Shown here: one piece after another, positions 12,583 to 26,994 of the stretch
How positions within the stretch are numbered: the stretch's first letter is position 1
How the letters are laid out: each line of letters opens with the position of its first letter
Assembly: GCF_000801105.2 (NCBI RefSeq)
Contig: NC_079514.1
Coordinates: 9,424,001 to 9,488,000 of the forward strand
Direction: 5' to 3'
Source of the DNA: Raphanus sativus
Taxonomy: Eukaryota > Streptophyta > Magnoliopsida > Brassicales > Brassicaceae
Length of the DNA stretch: 64,000 bases
Translations under genes and position numbers: made by a program
The notes under the pieces: generated by a model
Database searches by the model: none
The model's input: only the letters and a program-made list of their open reading frames with translations
What the model was told of the DNA's origin: nothing

Positions 12583-15303
12583 CTAATTAAAACTCCCTTC
12601 ATCAATAGATTTGGCATAGTATCGATCAACCTCGGAGTCACTCCTGTTGATCAAATTCACCATCAAGCCATGTTTCATGTACATCGTAAGAGCTAGCTTC
12701 GGTTCCACTTTGTGACCCTCCACCACCTTCACCTTGTATCGGTAAACTATTGCAGCCGCGGTAGATTTCATCTGATAATAAGCAAAATCTTTGCCTAAAC
12801 AAAGACGTGGACCGCCATTGAAGGCAGTGAATTTATAGGCAGACTCACTCATAAACCGTCCGTCTCTTAGCCACCTCTCTGGCCTAAACTCACGACAGTC
12901 TTTTCCCCAAATTGCTTCCATACGGCCCATTGCGTAGATGGCGTATATAACTTTCTCTCCTCTCTTCAATACTGTTCCATCCGGGAATACATCATCTTCT
13001 TGGACCTGAATAATAACAGGTTAGCAACAAGGTGATAGACTGATAGGTTTAAAATCATAGAAACGTAATAAGTACTCACTCCGTTTTGATCTAAATGTCT
13101 TGTTGTTGAATAAATTTTTCATTACAAAACAAATGTTTTTTCTGAATAAATTATAGTGTTCGGCGACCGAAACCGACCGAAATTATTCTCTGTATTCTAG
13201 TGATGCCGATATCTTTTAATCCTTGATGACCAACGGGAATTGAACTACATATTACTGTATTGAGTTTTCTCCTCAAATACTATTAACAAATACTCCCTCC
13301 GTTTCGAATTATATGTCGTTTTGGAGCAAAATTTTCGTTTCAAAATAAGTGTTGTTTTATGATTTCAATGCAAAATTTATTGACTTTTTAATCTAATCTA
13401 TTTTTTATTGGTTGAAATCTAATTAGATGTATTGGTAATGATGTTTTTATCTACTAAATATATAAAATTAAATGTTTTATTAATCTGTGTGCCGAAGTCT
13501 AAAACGACAAATAAATTGAAACGGAGGGAGTATCTTTTTATACTCTTAATGCAATTTTCAAATTAATTTAACTAACAAGTGCTATAATTTATAATAATTA
13601 AATAAAAAACTAGATATTTTAATGTATCAAAAATCCTAAAAAACATGCAATTTGAAACGAATGGAATATGAATGATTTTGTGGTTAGGTTTAATGGGTGA
13701 AAGAGCAGAACATAACATTCTTATTTGTTACCAGGAAGTCAAACATGTAGTTTATTTATTTCTTCTTTGAAAACGACTTTTAAGATACCTACGTATTAAT
13801 TAGCTTTCTTCCCAAGAATATTCATAACTCTATCTCGTTACTGATTAGGTAACCTATAAGAAACCAAACAGGAATATGCTTTTTAAGTTTTTTTTTTTTG
13901 GTTTACTGGGTAAAAAGGAAAATTAATTAAACATGCAGTTAGTTTTACTGTTTTCAAAATTTTATCTTAAAATCTGGCTTTCTTACTAAGCAATTAATTG
14001 AAAATTGGCAAGAAAAACATATAAAAATTAGTCAAAATGTTACCTCTTTGTGATCAACAGGAACTGAAGGGTATAGTCTGAGTGCTTCAGACAAAGCAGC
14101 TTGTAGATAATCCATCTTCTTGATCTCTTCTGGTCTGAAAACAGGCTCGTAATCTATCTTCTTTGCATTTCCACTGTCATCTCTCTGCCTCAGAATCTTA
14201 CATATCTCCACCATGATCTTCTCTTCCACCTCTGGATTCTTCTCAAGCAACCAGAAGAACCAGCTCAGAGCAACAGAAGAAGTATCTCTCCCAGCAAGTA
14301 TGAAGTTCACACATATATCACGAAGAAACTTGTCTGAAAAACACTCTCCCTTCTCATCTCTTAGACCCATAAACACAGTTAACAGATCCGATCTCTTTGT
14401 GGTTTCACCCTCGAGAGACAGCTCTTTCTTCCTCGTCCTGATAACTTCATCAGCGAAATCATCAACACCTTTTATAGACTCCTTTAGCATCTTCTCCGTT
14501 CCTAAATTAAAATACCTCATGATCTTCCACACGCAAGTAGGCATGACGAATCTACAAACCGCAGCTTCTGTTGCGTCCTCAAAGGCTTTTGCAAAAGGTA
14601 TAACTGGTTGATCAGGACCGAGACACCCTGGATCAACTCCAAAAGCAATCATGCATACGTTATCAAACGTTAGCCTCAACAAGACGTCTTGTAGATCAAT
14701 AGGAGAAGAGCTTTTAACCGAAGTTTCGAGAACTGGTAAGAGCCTCTTGTGCACGAGCTCATACAGCGAATGAGTCGTTAGCTGTCTGAACTTAGCCGAA
14801 TGAAACTCGATGCTTGCGGTTTTCCTCTGCCTCTGCCAAGTCTCGTCATCAGCGTTGAAGATTCCGTCTCCTAGGAGGTCTCGAAGGTTGTCTCGGAAAT
14901 AAGAGCCTTTAGGGAAGACAGAGAAACGGTTCTTGAGGAGATGCTCGATGTTTCTTGGGTCACAAGTTATAGTACTGTTGAGGCTGCTAAACCAGGGGCC
15001 TCTGAAACGAAACGTCCCGTTTTGACGACAGAGAACATCGGATAGCCACTCGTATATGTTTCCTCTGATGCCAACAGCTAGAGAGGGAAGCATCCCTAGA
15101 AACGGCCACACGGGAAGTCCGTAGTGTTTCTTCTGACGCAAGGAATGTATGGCGATAAAGGCGGAAAGAGCTATAAAAAGCTCAAGAACTTGAACATTTC
15201 TCAAGAGAAACAGCCTCCGTGTAACCAGAGGGTCACCGGTGGAGGAAGAAGAAGAGAATAAAACATTATTGAAGGTGAAATTATAAGAAGAATTGGTATT
15301 CAT
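12583..15303 (-). CDS. CYP86B1: CYP86B1 cytochrome P450, very-long-chain fatty acid omega-hydroxylase
   Basis: Two exons on the minus strand, 15303-14044 and 13005-12583, give 560 aa; the family length is about 559. An N-terminal membrane anchor covers roughly residues 34-50. The oxygen-binding I-helix motif AGRDTSS, the ExxR pair in SEALRLYP, and the haem-binding loop FNGGPRLCLG with ligand Cys489 are all intact. CYP86B1 (RALPH) works in the endoplasmic reticulum and makes C22-C24 omega-hydroxy and dicarboxylic acids for suberin in roots and seed coats. The single phase-0 intron splits the protein just after VDHKE and carries a Stowaway-type MITE. Assignment to CYP86B rather than CYP86A rests on the N-terminus and the neighbouring genes. 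Confidence 0.93.
13293..13530. mobile_element. Stowaway-like MITE in the CYP86B1 intron
   Basis: The ends are inverted copies of CTCCCTCCGTTTC, flanked by TA on both sides (13291-13292, 13531-13532). The body is 238 bp and non-coding. Terminal sequence and TA target site match the Stowaway (Tc1/mariner) MITE signature. Confidence 0.85.
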
Positions 15304-16089
15304 TGTGACAAAAAAAAAACAAAAGAAGAGAATGATAATCTTTGAAATGAAGAATGAAGAGAGGTTAATAGAAATAGAGGTCGTTAGTTAGCAAGTGGGT
15401 GGAGAATATTGCATGAATTTCTTGTGTTGGGTGACAAAAAAAAAAAACTTAGGCTCTCAAGAGAAGATGGGTTTGGTTTGGTGAGCAGACAAATTTTTGT
15501 GTCTTAATATTCCTGCGGCTCTTTGATTCTCGTGTGTGTCCGTTACTTTTCTTTTCTTACACTTAATGAAGGGTTTCTTTTGGGTTTATGGGGGCTTTGT
15601 GTTTTTGAGAATTTCAATGGTCGAATCTTTTTAGAGGCTTAAATAGAAAAATTATTTAAGGGTTTTGGATTGTGTTATTGACCAGAATTGTGAACTAGTT
15701 TGGGGAAGGATCAGATGAGAGGTAGTTGGCTATGGGTAACCTAAGCTAATAGCCTAGCACTTTATCTCCGTTACATCGCCACGTTTGATTTTTTTTTTTA
15801 TGAGGAAGTTTAATGAGTTTTATATTCTCAATAAGCCGAATTAAATGGGGGCATCATCTACACCAAAATGATAACTCTTCGTTTTAGTTAGGCCATCTAA
15901 TCACGTTTTAATTAGATAGGTAGTGATAATTGGAATACCTATTTACAAAATAATCAAATGGTTGTTCAAAACTGACGAAACTAACTCTACAAAACTCTTA
16001 AGCTATTGTTACTTGCAATACCTATATGACTATTTATTTGTGTAGTGCCTACAGGAAAGATTATAACATTACATAAATAAATAAATAAA

Positions 16090-16287
16090 GGTCGCATGTT
16101 GTTAATTTTTTTGTATTAAAACGTGTATATAGATTGTAATAAGGAATTTGTACGCGGTCGCATGTTGTTATCTTTTTGTATTAAAACGTGTAAATGGATC
16201 TTGTTACAAGGAATTTGTACGCGGTCGCATGTTGTTATTTTTTTGTATTAAAACGTGTATATGGATTGTTATAAGGAATTTGTACGC
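16090..16287. repeat. Three tandem copies of a ~66-bp unit
   Basis: Units 16090-16155, 16156-16222 and 16223-16287 each start with GGTCGCATGTTGTTA and end with AAGGAATTTGTACGC. They differ at only a few positions. No inverted termini or coding potential is visible, so this is a minisatellite-like array. Confidence 0.9.
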
Positions 16288-16842
16288 TGAGGTCAATAAA
16301 TAAATAAATTGTAAGATAACAGTCTGACACACAAAACAATTCTGTACATATATGAATGTTAAACTGTTACACACCTAACATTATGTCTGATTTTAATTCG
16401 AACCTCCGCTATTAACTCTGGTCTCTCATCATTGGCTTATATATAATTTCTTCAGGTCTAGCTCTTAGCACACTCGTCGTCATAAATATAAATAATTTTG
16501 TTTATATTTTCATTTGTTTAAATTTGCCCGGTGTATTTAAAAAATGTATATTACAAATCAGGTGGTTAAAAATTTGGTATTAATGCCCAAATTAATTCAA
16601 AACAGAATACGTATTACACGTGTGATTCAATTATATCAAAAACAAAAACTTATCAAAACAATCAATCAACCTAAAATAAGAAAATAATATAATGATTAAT
16701 CATATAAGTTGATTAAGTTTTTTGGATTATTTAAAATTTAATAGAATAGATTTATGATAAGAGATAATATATAATGTTTAAAATGTAACTTATATAAAAA
16801 ATTAGAGAAAGATATAAGAAAGCCCAAAAGACACAGTGTTCG

Positions 16843-16868
16843 GCCCATTAATAAGAAAAAGGCCCATA
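16843..16868. promoter_or_regulatory. Paired site II-like GGCCCA motifs upstream of the SET-domain gene
   Basis: Two GGCCCA hexamers (reverse complement TGGGCC) lie about 180-200 bp before the ATG at 17044. Site II elements are bound by TCP factors and are typical of promoters of constitutively expressed plant genes. Functional use is inferred. Confidence 0.45.
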
Positions 16869-17043
16869 CATGGTGATGAAGCCATGTGGAGCGAGCGGTG
16901 TGCTTCCAAGTACTACTACTAGATGCAGTCATCTTCTTCCTCAACAGAGGTTTTTGACCCAAGCTCCTGATGCTCATCAACCCTTTCTAGCAATCGTTAC
17001 AACAGACGAGGTTAGAGAATCGCTTGTTATCAGAAAAGAGAAA

Positions 17044-18795
17044 ATGGCGTCTCTTTTCAACAAATTTCAAAAGGTTAATGAATCTCTTGCTTCTGTCTGT
17101 TTTGATCTTCGTCGAACTTTTACCCTCTCTGGTACGATTTATAATACTGGGAGCGAAGAAAGTTTGTGCCTTTAGGGTTTCGGTTTGAACCAATATGTTT
17201 GAAATGTCCTCATTCTATTTTGGTGTGGCATTGCCAAGAAATAAATTAGAACATACGAAGTTAGGTTGAAGAGGAATCTAACCGTTTTCGTTTTCTGCTG
17301 TTATATGTCTCGTGAAGTTTTAGCCTTTGATCAATTTATTCGCACTGAGGATGAATGGATCTTAGGGATTTGCAGGGTTTTAGTAAGAGTCTTAGGCAGT
17401 GTTGATTGAGATTTTCTCTTATAGTTTTGTTTGCATTACATTTTTGCGTATCTCCAGGCTGTTGGAGTTCTTGCCAAGAGTACCACGTTTGCTAAGAACC
17501 CAAGGCAACTGCAATTTGAAGCAGACATTAACAAACTGTTTATGTATACAAGGTTGGTTTGTCTTTGTTGTTGTTCTTGTAAGTTTGTGAGTGCATCCAC
17601 TTTTTAAGCTCATGAAAAAACGAATTGTGTACTAGCTTTAACCGGCTGGGAAGAGAAGCTGTGGAGACGGACGCAGAAGAGATCATTGAGATGGCTGGTA
17701 AAACCTCTTTGTCTGAGCAGCAGAAACAAGTTCAAGACAACATTCACTACCAAGTTGAAAACTTCTGCTCTTTGATGGATGGAATCCTCTGTCCTCCTGA
17801 TGTTAGCAAGAACGAGCCGGGATCACAACCAGCAACCCCTCCTCGTCGTCAAAGCGGTCTTACTTTCGCCGTTGGTGGGAGTAATGCTGTTTTAGCTGCA
17901 GATAAGCCTCGTAAGTGTTTTCGTTTTACTTAGAGTCACTTTGTGAACTTTATTTCATTTTTAGACTCACTGATTCTTCTTCAGCACAGTTGTTCCGGAG
18001 ACAAAGCCTTTGAAACTCGCTGAGGTCTCACAGAGACTAATGGATCAGCTCGGCTATACCCTTGAGATCAAACCTTCGGTAGTACCTCACAAAGACGCTG
18101 GTCAAGGTTGTTTCATCAAAGGCGAAGCAGATGCTGGAACAGTCTTAGCCTTTTACCCTGGAGTCATCTACTCCCCTGCCTTCTACAGGTACATCCCAGG
18201 GTACCCTAAGGTTGACTCACAGAACTCGTATCTCATCACCAGGTACGACGGGACCGTGATAAACGCTCAGCCCTGGGGTCTTGGAGGAGAATGTAGAGAA
18301 GCATGGACTGGCTCCTACACACCTGCTGCGGTCAAAACAGACGCTAAAACAGCAGAAAACGGTTCAGACAGGTTATGGAAAGCGTTGAGCAAGCCACTCC
18401 AAGGCTCTTCGGGTAAAGCAAAAGAGGTTCTCGAGAGGAGAAACCCTTTGGCTTTTGGTCACTTAGCTAACCACCCTACGAATGAAACCAACCCAAACGT
18501 TATGATATGTCCCTATGACTTCCCCTTGGCGTTGAAAGATCTGCGGCCTTACATTCCCAATGTATCTTTTGGAGATTCTGGAGAGGTGAAGATGAAGAGA
18601 TTTGGAAGCTTTTGGTTTAAGACAGGTGGTAACAACGGCTTGGACGCTCCGGTTCTGAAGACATTGGTTTTGGTGGCAACGAGGGCGTTGCGCGATGAGG
18701 AGCTTCTTCTGAATTACAGGTTGAGCAACTCTAAGAGACGACCGGATTGGTATACTCCGGTTAACGAAGAGGAGGACCGGAGAAGATGGAGCTAA
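17044..18795 (+). CDS. SETD9/C5orf35-like SET-domain protein (At5g23200-like)
   Basis: Four exons, 17044-17073, 17458-17552, 17636-17910 and 17990-18795, join in frame to 401 aa. I chose the ATG at 17044 because [10 protein letters not shown] splices directly onto [11 protein letters not shown], as in related plant proteins; the frame upstream is open but not conserved. The acceptor before 17990 is set by the frame: it restores a Val-Val-Pro-Glu reading, while the CAG five bases earlier would shift it. The C-terminal half ([20 protein letters not shown], the NHLAN-like [15 protein letters not shown], and a final [12 protein letters not shown]) fits a divergent SET domain of the SETD9 type. 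Methyltransferase activity and target are unproven. Confidence 0.85.
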
Positions 18796-19016
18796 AACTT
18801 GTCCCCACTTCTCTCTTGTTATGTTCTTTTTTGGAATTGAGTTTTGGGTTTTGATTATGGCAAATGCTTATTGACTCTTAAGTACAATTTTTAAATTGTT
18901 TTGTCAGGAATAAATTCAATAAGCACTTTTCTTGTTGTATATATATACTGTAGTAATTAATATCTTCGCTGTTACATATTAAAACGGATATGCTGTACAT
19001 ATTATATCTATTAGGT

Positions 19017-20893
19017 CTATGCTTCTTTATCTTCTTCTTGCTTGGATTGGATAGCTTCCACAAGCTGGAGTAACATTGCACCGATGAAGTACCAGGTAAC
19101 TCCGGCTAACAAAATCTGCTGCCATGGGCTGTTAACTATAGACAGAGCCAACGAGCCACCTATATGGTCACTGAGCTCTGGGGCTCTGTAGCTGGCTTGG
19201 AACTGAACCAGGAACACTGCTACTGTGGCTGTTCCGATTGGGAACTTCTGTATCTTGAAGTTCTGCCTTGTATATTCTCTTCTACTACTAGTAGTAGCCT
19301 TCTCTTCAGATGGAGTGTTCTTATGAGGCACCGAAGTAGTCTTGGTACTGGTGTTTCCGGATGAGGGAAGAGCTAGGTTTGATGGAATCCAGTAATCTTC
19401 TCCAACCATGGAAGCTGGTCGTCGTCTTTCTTTGGTTTCCCCGCTCTGTTCTGCTTGTTTCATTGCTGCAACAGCGTCTTGAAGCTTTCTGATGTTTGGT
19501 TCTGGTGCTTTCTTCCTTTTGGTGAAAGTGAGACTCATGTTTGAATCAGGACTCAATGGTTTTGAGTAGGGTGATGATCTCCAGTATAGCCAATTGGAGA
19601 TAGACCTGATTGCTTCCACTGCACTCATTCTTACTTCTCTCTGCAAGTCACTCTCCTGCTCAAAAGACACACACACACAGCTACTCAATATCCGACAGTT
19701 CTAGTTGCTGCTTAAGACAAATGTAAAAGACACTCTCACATGTGAGCTCTCTCTTGTGGTTCTGCTCACAGATTCAGCGTATCTTTGCTGGAACTTCTTG
19801 ACATCAACAAACACGTTGGAGACACGCTCACCAACCGTGTTCCCAACCCCTATCCTCACGTTTCCTCGAGGCTGCTTTGACATAAGAAACTCCAATGGCG
19901 CTAGATCAGATCTCTCCACCATTCTGCACAGATCGCATAAAAGAATCAAAATCATATAAAGAGATGGAAAAATCTAGATCTACCATCGTTATGTGCTTAC
20001 GAGATGCAGTCTATGGGGCAAGCTTCGATAGCTTCTTTGATTTTAGACTCAGGATCAGCCCACTGAGCGACAACCCTAGCTCTCCCGTGAGCTGTTTCGA
20101 TAGCAAACGTTCTCTCTGCACACAAAGCACACTTCAAGCAACCAACGCACTTGACCTCATCTACAAACACAGCTCGTTGCTCTGTCTCTGGTCCGCACCA
20201 AACCGAGTAGATAGGTTTCCCTGTGTAGCCTCTAAGCTCTTCCAGTTTCGCTTGCTCCTGCAACAAGCAACCGTACTGTTTTACTTAGCGTGCCCTTCAA
20301 GAAAACTACAAAAAATCAAAGAAGCAATATATACCATCGTTTCAAATTAGATGTTTTTCACAAAAAAACACAATTAAATACAAAGTTTTTATTTATATTT
20401 TATTATTAAAATTCTATAGTATTTATTGTCTTTAAATTTAAGGTAAAACAGGAATTAGTCTAAAATTACATTGAAATCATAAAACATTTATTTTTAACAA
20501 TAAGGTTACTTAACAACTATACTTCAATTTAAAAAAAGGAGGGAGTATTAATTATATAACCTTATCATAGGCTTGGCGTGAGATAGGATCAGACAGAAGC
20601 TTGTAAGCCTCGTTAAGTATGATGGCCATGTCGTGGCCTGGAACTCCTGCGATATCTGGATGACAACGTTTTTGCAAGTTACGATAAGCTGCTTTGATCT
20701 GAGACTTGTCGGATCCCCGGTCGATACCTAAGAGGTCGTAAAGATCGAAGTCTGTGATGGAAGATGATGAAGTAGCTCTACACTTGAGCTTGAAAGGTGT
20801 TCTAATGGTAGTGAGCTTCTGAGGTGTGGTGGTACATGGCCATGTAGTAGTCGAGGGAGGAAGAGTCGTGGGAGTAAAGATAGTCGGCGTCAT
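19017..20893 (-). CDS. DJC76: DJC76: chloroplast J-domain protein with ferredoxin-like 4Fe-4S domain
   Basis: Four exons on the minus strand (20893-20561, 20257-20001, 19923-19740, 19655-19017) give 470 aa. A Ser/Thr-rich N-terminus looks like a plastid transit peptide. The J domain is at about residues 48-110 with an intact HPD (RCHPDIAG). A bacterial-type ferredoxin-like segment follows, with CVGCLKCALC and a distal ACPIDC supplying cysteines for an iron-sulfur cluster. The C-terminus has two hydrophobic segments (TATVAVFLVQF and LLAGVTWYFIGAMLLQLV). In Arabidopsis the DJC76/77/82 group consists of thylakoid-associated J proteins with this unusual fusion, implicated in chloroplast redox or stress functions. 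Intron 1 holds a decayed MITE. It is convergent with the SET gene, 221 bp away. Confidence 0.93.
20334..20545. mobile_element. Degenerate Stowaway-like MITE in DJC76 intron 1
   Basis: The right end GGAGGGAG is followed by TA, and the left end CCATCGTTTCAAATTA, preceded by TA, is its degraded inverted partner. Length is about 212 bp and AT-rich. It is less certain than the other MITEs because the left terminus has diverged. Confidence 0.6.
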
Positions 20894-21333
20894 TTTGATC
20901 CTCTTCTCTTTGTTCTGCTCCGGACGGTGGAGGAAGGTTGTATAAAATATCTTATGGGTGAACTATTTTTCTATCTCTCTCTTGGAAGATATTTATTTTG
21001 AGACGCAAAAAGAAAGTTCCAATTTGAGTTGAAAATATCTAATGGAAATTGAATAAAAGGGGACAAAAATTTTGTTTGGTGGGGAATAAAAAGAGTTTGA
21101 ACTTTTTGTGATGTTATCCATTCATAGGAATAAAAGTTTAAGGCTGAGGATCATCAATCCATGAAAATTGGCGTGGCTTCTATTATGTCAATTACATATT
21201 TAGATAATCTAATTGACACGGTTAATACTATAAACTTTAGAAGATAACAATATTTTTGTTATGAGTTTTCTAACTCAAAATCAATTGAATATAACTATGT
21301 TGAATCACAAGACTTATTATAAATAAATATATT

Positions 21334-21573
21334 TTTTTTTTTTTTTGTTTAACCTGGGGGTATCCCAGGCCCAGAAGGCCCAGACTAATCCCCAAGGGGA
21401 AGGAATGCCCACGGATAGACGCCCCTCCCAGTTTTTCAAATGGGCCGAAAGCATGGCCCATATCCGTGTGGGTGACAAGAGCGTTGCAAGGTAGTTCCCT
21501 CCGGCGTGGATCGAACCCCCTACCTGGGTGCAGGCGGGGACCCGTCCTAACCATTGGGCTACAACGTCTTGTC
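21334..21573 (-). mobile_element. tRNA-derived SINE with 15-bp target-site duplication
   Basis: Read on the minus strand, the 5' part looks like a tRNA: an A-box-like TAGCCCAATGGTTAGG and a B box GGGTTCGATCC at the usual spacing. The 3' end is an A tract (T run 21332-21346 on the plus strand). The direct repeat ATAAATAAATATATT flanks it at 21319-21333 and 21574-21588, which is a perfect target-site duplication. It fits the tRNA-derived SINEs common in Brassica. The roughly 240-bp body is longer than the classical S1 family, so the exact family is open. Confidence 0.9.
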
Positions 21574-21846
21574 ATAAATAAATATATTATATCTGGCTAT
21601 TGTTTTTCTAACACATTTATCTGATGTTTTTTTATCACTAATGCAATTTACATTTCTATTTCTTTCACAATCTTCTTTTTAAATTCCTAGCAGTTTACTG
21701 GATTTCTTTGACATTAATATTTTATGTTCTTTTCAGAAAAAATGTATTAGGATATCATTTTTCCAAATTAATCAAAATCCAGTAACAAATAATATATAGA
21801 TTAGACAAAAACACTTTATTATAGTAATGTTTTTGTCTAATCCATA

Positions 21847-22096
21847 CTCTCTCCGCTTCAAAAGATGCATGTTTTAGGAAAAAAAATGTTTCAAAAAGAT
21901 GTATTTCAAAACATAGAAAATGATTAATAATGAAAAATTGTATGTTTCAAAAATATTAATTGCATTTTCTGAAATTTTATTGGTTTGAAAATATAAAAAT
22001 ATAAAATTACAAAAATTTATACATTAATAGCTAAATTTTAATGTGTTTTTCTAATAAGTGTGAAAATCAGTTTTAGATTAATTTGAGACGGAGGGG
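21847..22096. mobile_element. Stowaway-like MITE upstream of succinyl-CoA ligase
   Basis: Inverted ends CTCTCTCCGCTTCAAA and TTTGAGACGGAGGGG are flanked by TA. The body is 250 bp, AT-rich and non-coding. Ends are slightly diverged from the CTCCCTCCGTTTC consensus. Confidence 0.75.
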
Positions 22097-22290
22097 TATA
22101 TTATTTATAAGGGCTTTTAAAAAGAAATTCTCAAATATAAATGGGCTTTTATGAATGAACCCATTCAATCAAGCCCACAAACTTTCGTCATTTCTCGACT
22201 GCCGATTCTGATGATTCAACAACGTCTTTTCCAGCTTGGTTCGATTTCATAGGGTTCTTCATCAGTACGACGAGATTCTCGGAAAAAGCC

Positions 22291-24383
<2,093 letters not shown>

Positions 24384-26994
24384 AAGTGAATTTTAATATT
24401 CCATAATCTGATCAATCTGGTGTACCTCTATTATAACCAAAAAAAAAAATATTCAGACTAAAAGATATTTTGCAGAGAGGAAGAGGTTCTCTTTCTTTGG
24501 CCTTTGTTTTCATAATATCATTACTAGAAATGGGAATTAAATCAGTTCACGAGTTTCTTGTTCTTTTGAGCTTGAAAAGTCAATATTACATTATGGGGTA
24601 AATTTAGAAGCTCTTTGACTACTAGTCTACTAGTATCATACTGATAACTAACTCTTGATTTGAACGGATGCTAACAAAAAACTTTTTGTAAGTTATAAAT
24701 AATTGTAAATATGTTTTAATAAATTAATGATTCATAAAGTTGTTTCATATGGGAAACTAATTGACATGTGAGCGGCTTTTAGTCAATAAAGAATGACAAT
24801 ACAAAAGAGAAGAGACCTACTGGGTCTTCCTAGTTAAATCAATGGTGGTAATCACGCGGTTCTCTTTAATACTATCACTAATCACTGAATCACTGACGTC
24901 ATATATGCTTCCATGTCATTCGTCTTACTCTTTTCTCTGTCTAGAGTTTACGTAAGCCTCAAAATGAAAAAAAAAAAAAAGAATCAGAACATTTATCATT
25001 TAGTTAGGCATGCTACTAAATAAATTAAAAAAACTTACATCTACGCAATATATACGTATGCGTATGTAGACGAGCCTGGGATCCAGAAGAGTGAGGTAGC
25101 TATAATGACGAGAAAAGCCTTGGACCCAACTTTTCCTCTCTAATTATTAGTTTCCTTATTTAGAAACAATAACATGTTTCCTGCGAGTCCTCTGACAGAA
25201 CATAAGCGCTACTTCCTTAAAAAATTCTTGTGACCCAAAATTCAAAGGAAAAGACTTTTCATTTGAACTCCAATTGTTATTATTGTATTGCTCACGTCAC
25301 ATAAATGTAAATTGTCTACGTATTATTTTCACTATATAAATTCGTTCGTTACTAAATCGATATTTTGGCATATCTGTTACAAGCATGCCATTAAAATAGT
25401 AGTTCATCAGCTCATATTATCCAATTTTTCTTTAATTAAAAAAAAGTAATCTGATCTGATGTAGCTGCTGATATATATTACTATTAAGGTATACATTTTT
25501 CAGAAACTCTGTATAATATACACAATATTCAGACTCACTTAAAATGTATAACTTGCCACAACATTTTTTCTGTGCTTTGTGTGGTGATGTTGATGTCTAA
25601 TTAAAAGACACATGTTCCTCTCTTGTTTTCCTCTCATTTTGTAACCAAAATATTATAGAACTCAAATCATACAAAAAGATTAACCATTGTTTCTGATGAA
25701 ACGAGGACATATATTTTGTTTTGCCATCTCAGGTTTGAATTTGATTTTCGTTAGTGAGTATTTGATTGAAATTGACAGGATAAAGAATAAGAAGATGATG
25801 ATATAAACTTCACAGGCTTAACTACACATATATTGATTTTACTATTGAAATAAGAGAATCAAGGGCGCTTAGGAGGTGGGTAAGAATTTTTTTTAAAAAG
25901 TCACTTTCAAATATTGTTACACTTTGTCCTTTCCCATTTGGCTACTTTCTCTATTTGCCTTTTGCTTTTTTATGGTAACTTCCTTTCCTTATAACATTTT
26001 TCATGAAATTTCCATTTTTGTAATCTTTATAGAATTGCGTCATGCATGGCAGATCAAAGAAATTAATGGTTTAAATTTGACTGAAAAGGGACTTCTCTGC
26101 AAAAGAAATTACCAAACTGCCATTACATTTCTAATTAAAACTTAATATGTAACTTATTGCTTTAGTTTTTTGATAGCCCACCTTTTTTTTTACTTTGTAG
26201 TCTAAGTGTTTCGTATATATCTTGATTAATTCACTTTACAGGTAAATTTAAAAGGGAGATATATAATGTTACGACATATTAGCAGTAACAATGTAAATTA
26301 ACTAACCCTAAGAAATTGTTGAAATAGGTAAGCCTTATATAGATATTATTTGCACTCTCCAATATATAGAGAAAAAGTGAAAAACTTATAAATGTATAAA
26401 AGTAATAAGGAAGGAGAAGAAAGAAAAATGAAATTAGGCATATGGAGACAATAGAATTATAGAGAAAATAGAATTATATGAAACAGTAAGATGAAATCAC
26501 ACACGCTATACACACGGTATTATACAGAAAATAAAAAGAGTAATTAATCATATTCTTCAGCACCACCATTAACCTCTCTCCTCTTAGTGTCATCCAATCT
26601 CATGATAGACTACTGATCTCCATTTCCAGATCCTTAGAAGAACACAACTCAACATAAAAGTACTTTAAAAGACTCTCTTTTCCTTTTATTTTCTTTCTTT
26701 ATTTCTCTATATATATATATATTTCACACAATCACACTATATAACTAGGCATACACATTCTCTCGCTTCTCTCTAGTTCACACCTCAAGATTCAAGAATC
26801 AGACTATCATTGAAATGAATCCTGTAATTAAATCTAGGGTTTTAGATTCTTGTTTTTTTTTTTTTCGTTTTCTAGTCACTTAATGAGAGATTTCTTTTTA
26901 GTTGATCAAACTTTTTGCCTTTTGTGTACCCACCTCACATGTAAATTTGAATCAGGAGGAAGAGGAAGGAGCGAATAAGAGGAAGAGAGGAGAG
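24384..26994. other. 2.6-kb intergenic region, TT16 upstream
   Basis: AT-rich, with no credible coding sequence (the 73-codon frame at 25924 resembles nothing). The last 300 bp contain pyrimidine-rich leader sequence and a (TA)n tract near 26709-26721. Presumed to carry the seed-coat-specific TT16 promoter; no motif was assigned. Confidence 0.5.

Larger units (their letters stand above)
15304..17043. other. Intergenic region: CYP86B1 promoter and SET-gene upstream region
   Basis: No coding sequence. It contains the CYP86B1 promoter (15304 to about 15800), a threefold 66-bp tandem repeat (16090-16287), AT-rich DNA, and GGCCCA motifs near 16844 and 16861 just ahead of the SET-domain gene. Confidence 0.55.
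20894..22290. other. Intergenic region between divergent DJC76 and succinyl-CoA ligase
   Basis: Promoters of two divergent genes, separated by a SINE (21334-21573) and a MITE (21847-22096). Just ahead of the ligase gene are GGGCTT/AGCCCA motifs (about 22110-22180). No coding sequence. Confidence 0.55.

Noticed and set aside
21270..21575. 101-codon frame and a possible tRNA gene at about 21480-21572
   Set aside because: It lies within the SINE. The tRNA-like A and B boxes belong to the SINE head; there is no full cloverleaf, and a target-site duplication flanks the element.
26902..26994. N-terminal extension of TT16 in the same frame
   Set aside because: It begins at TTG, not ATG, and MADS proteins start at MGRGK; the upstream part is leader.
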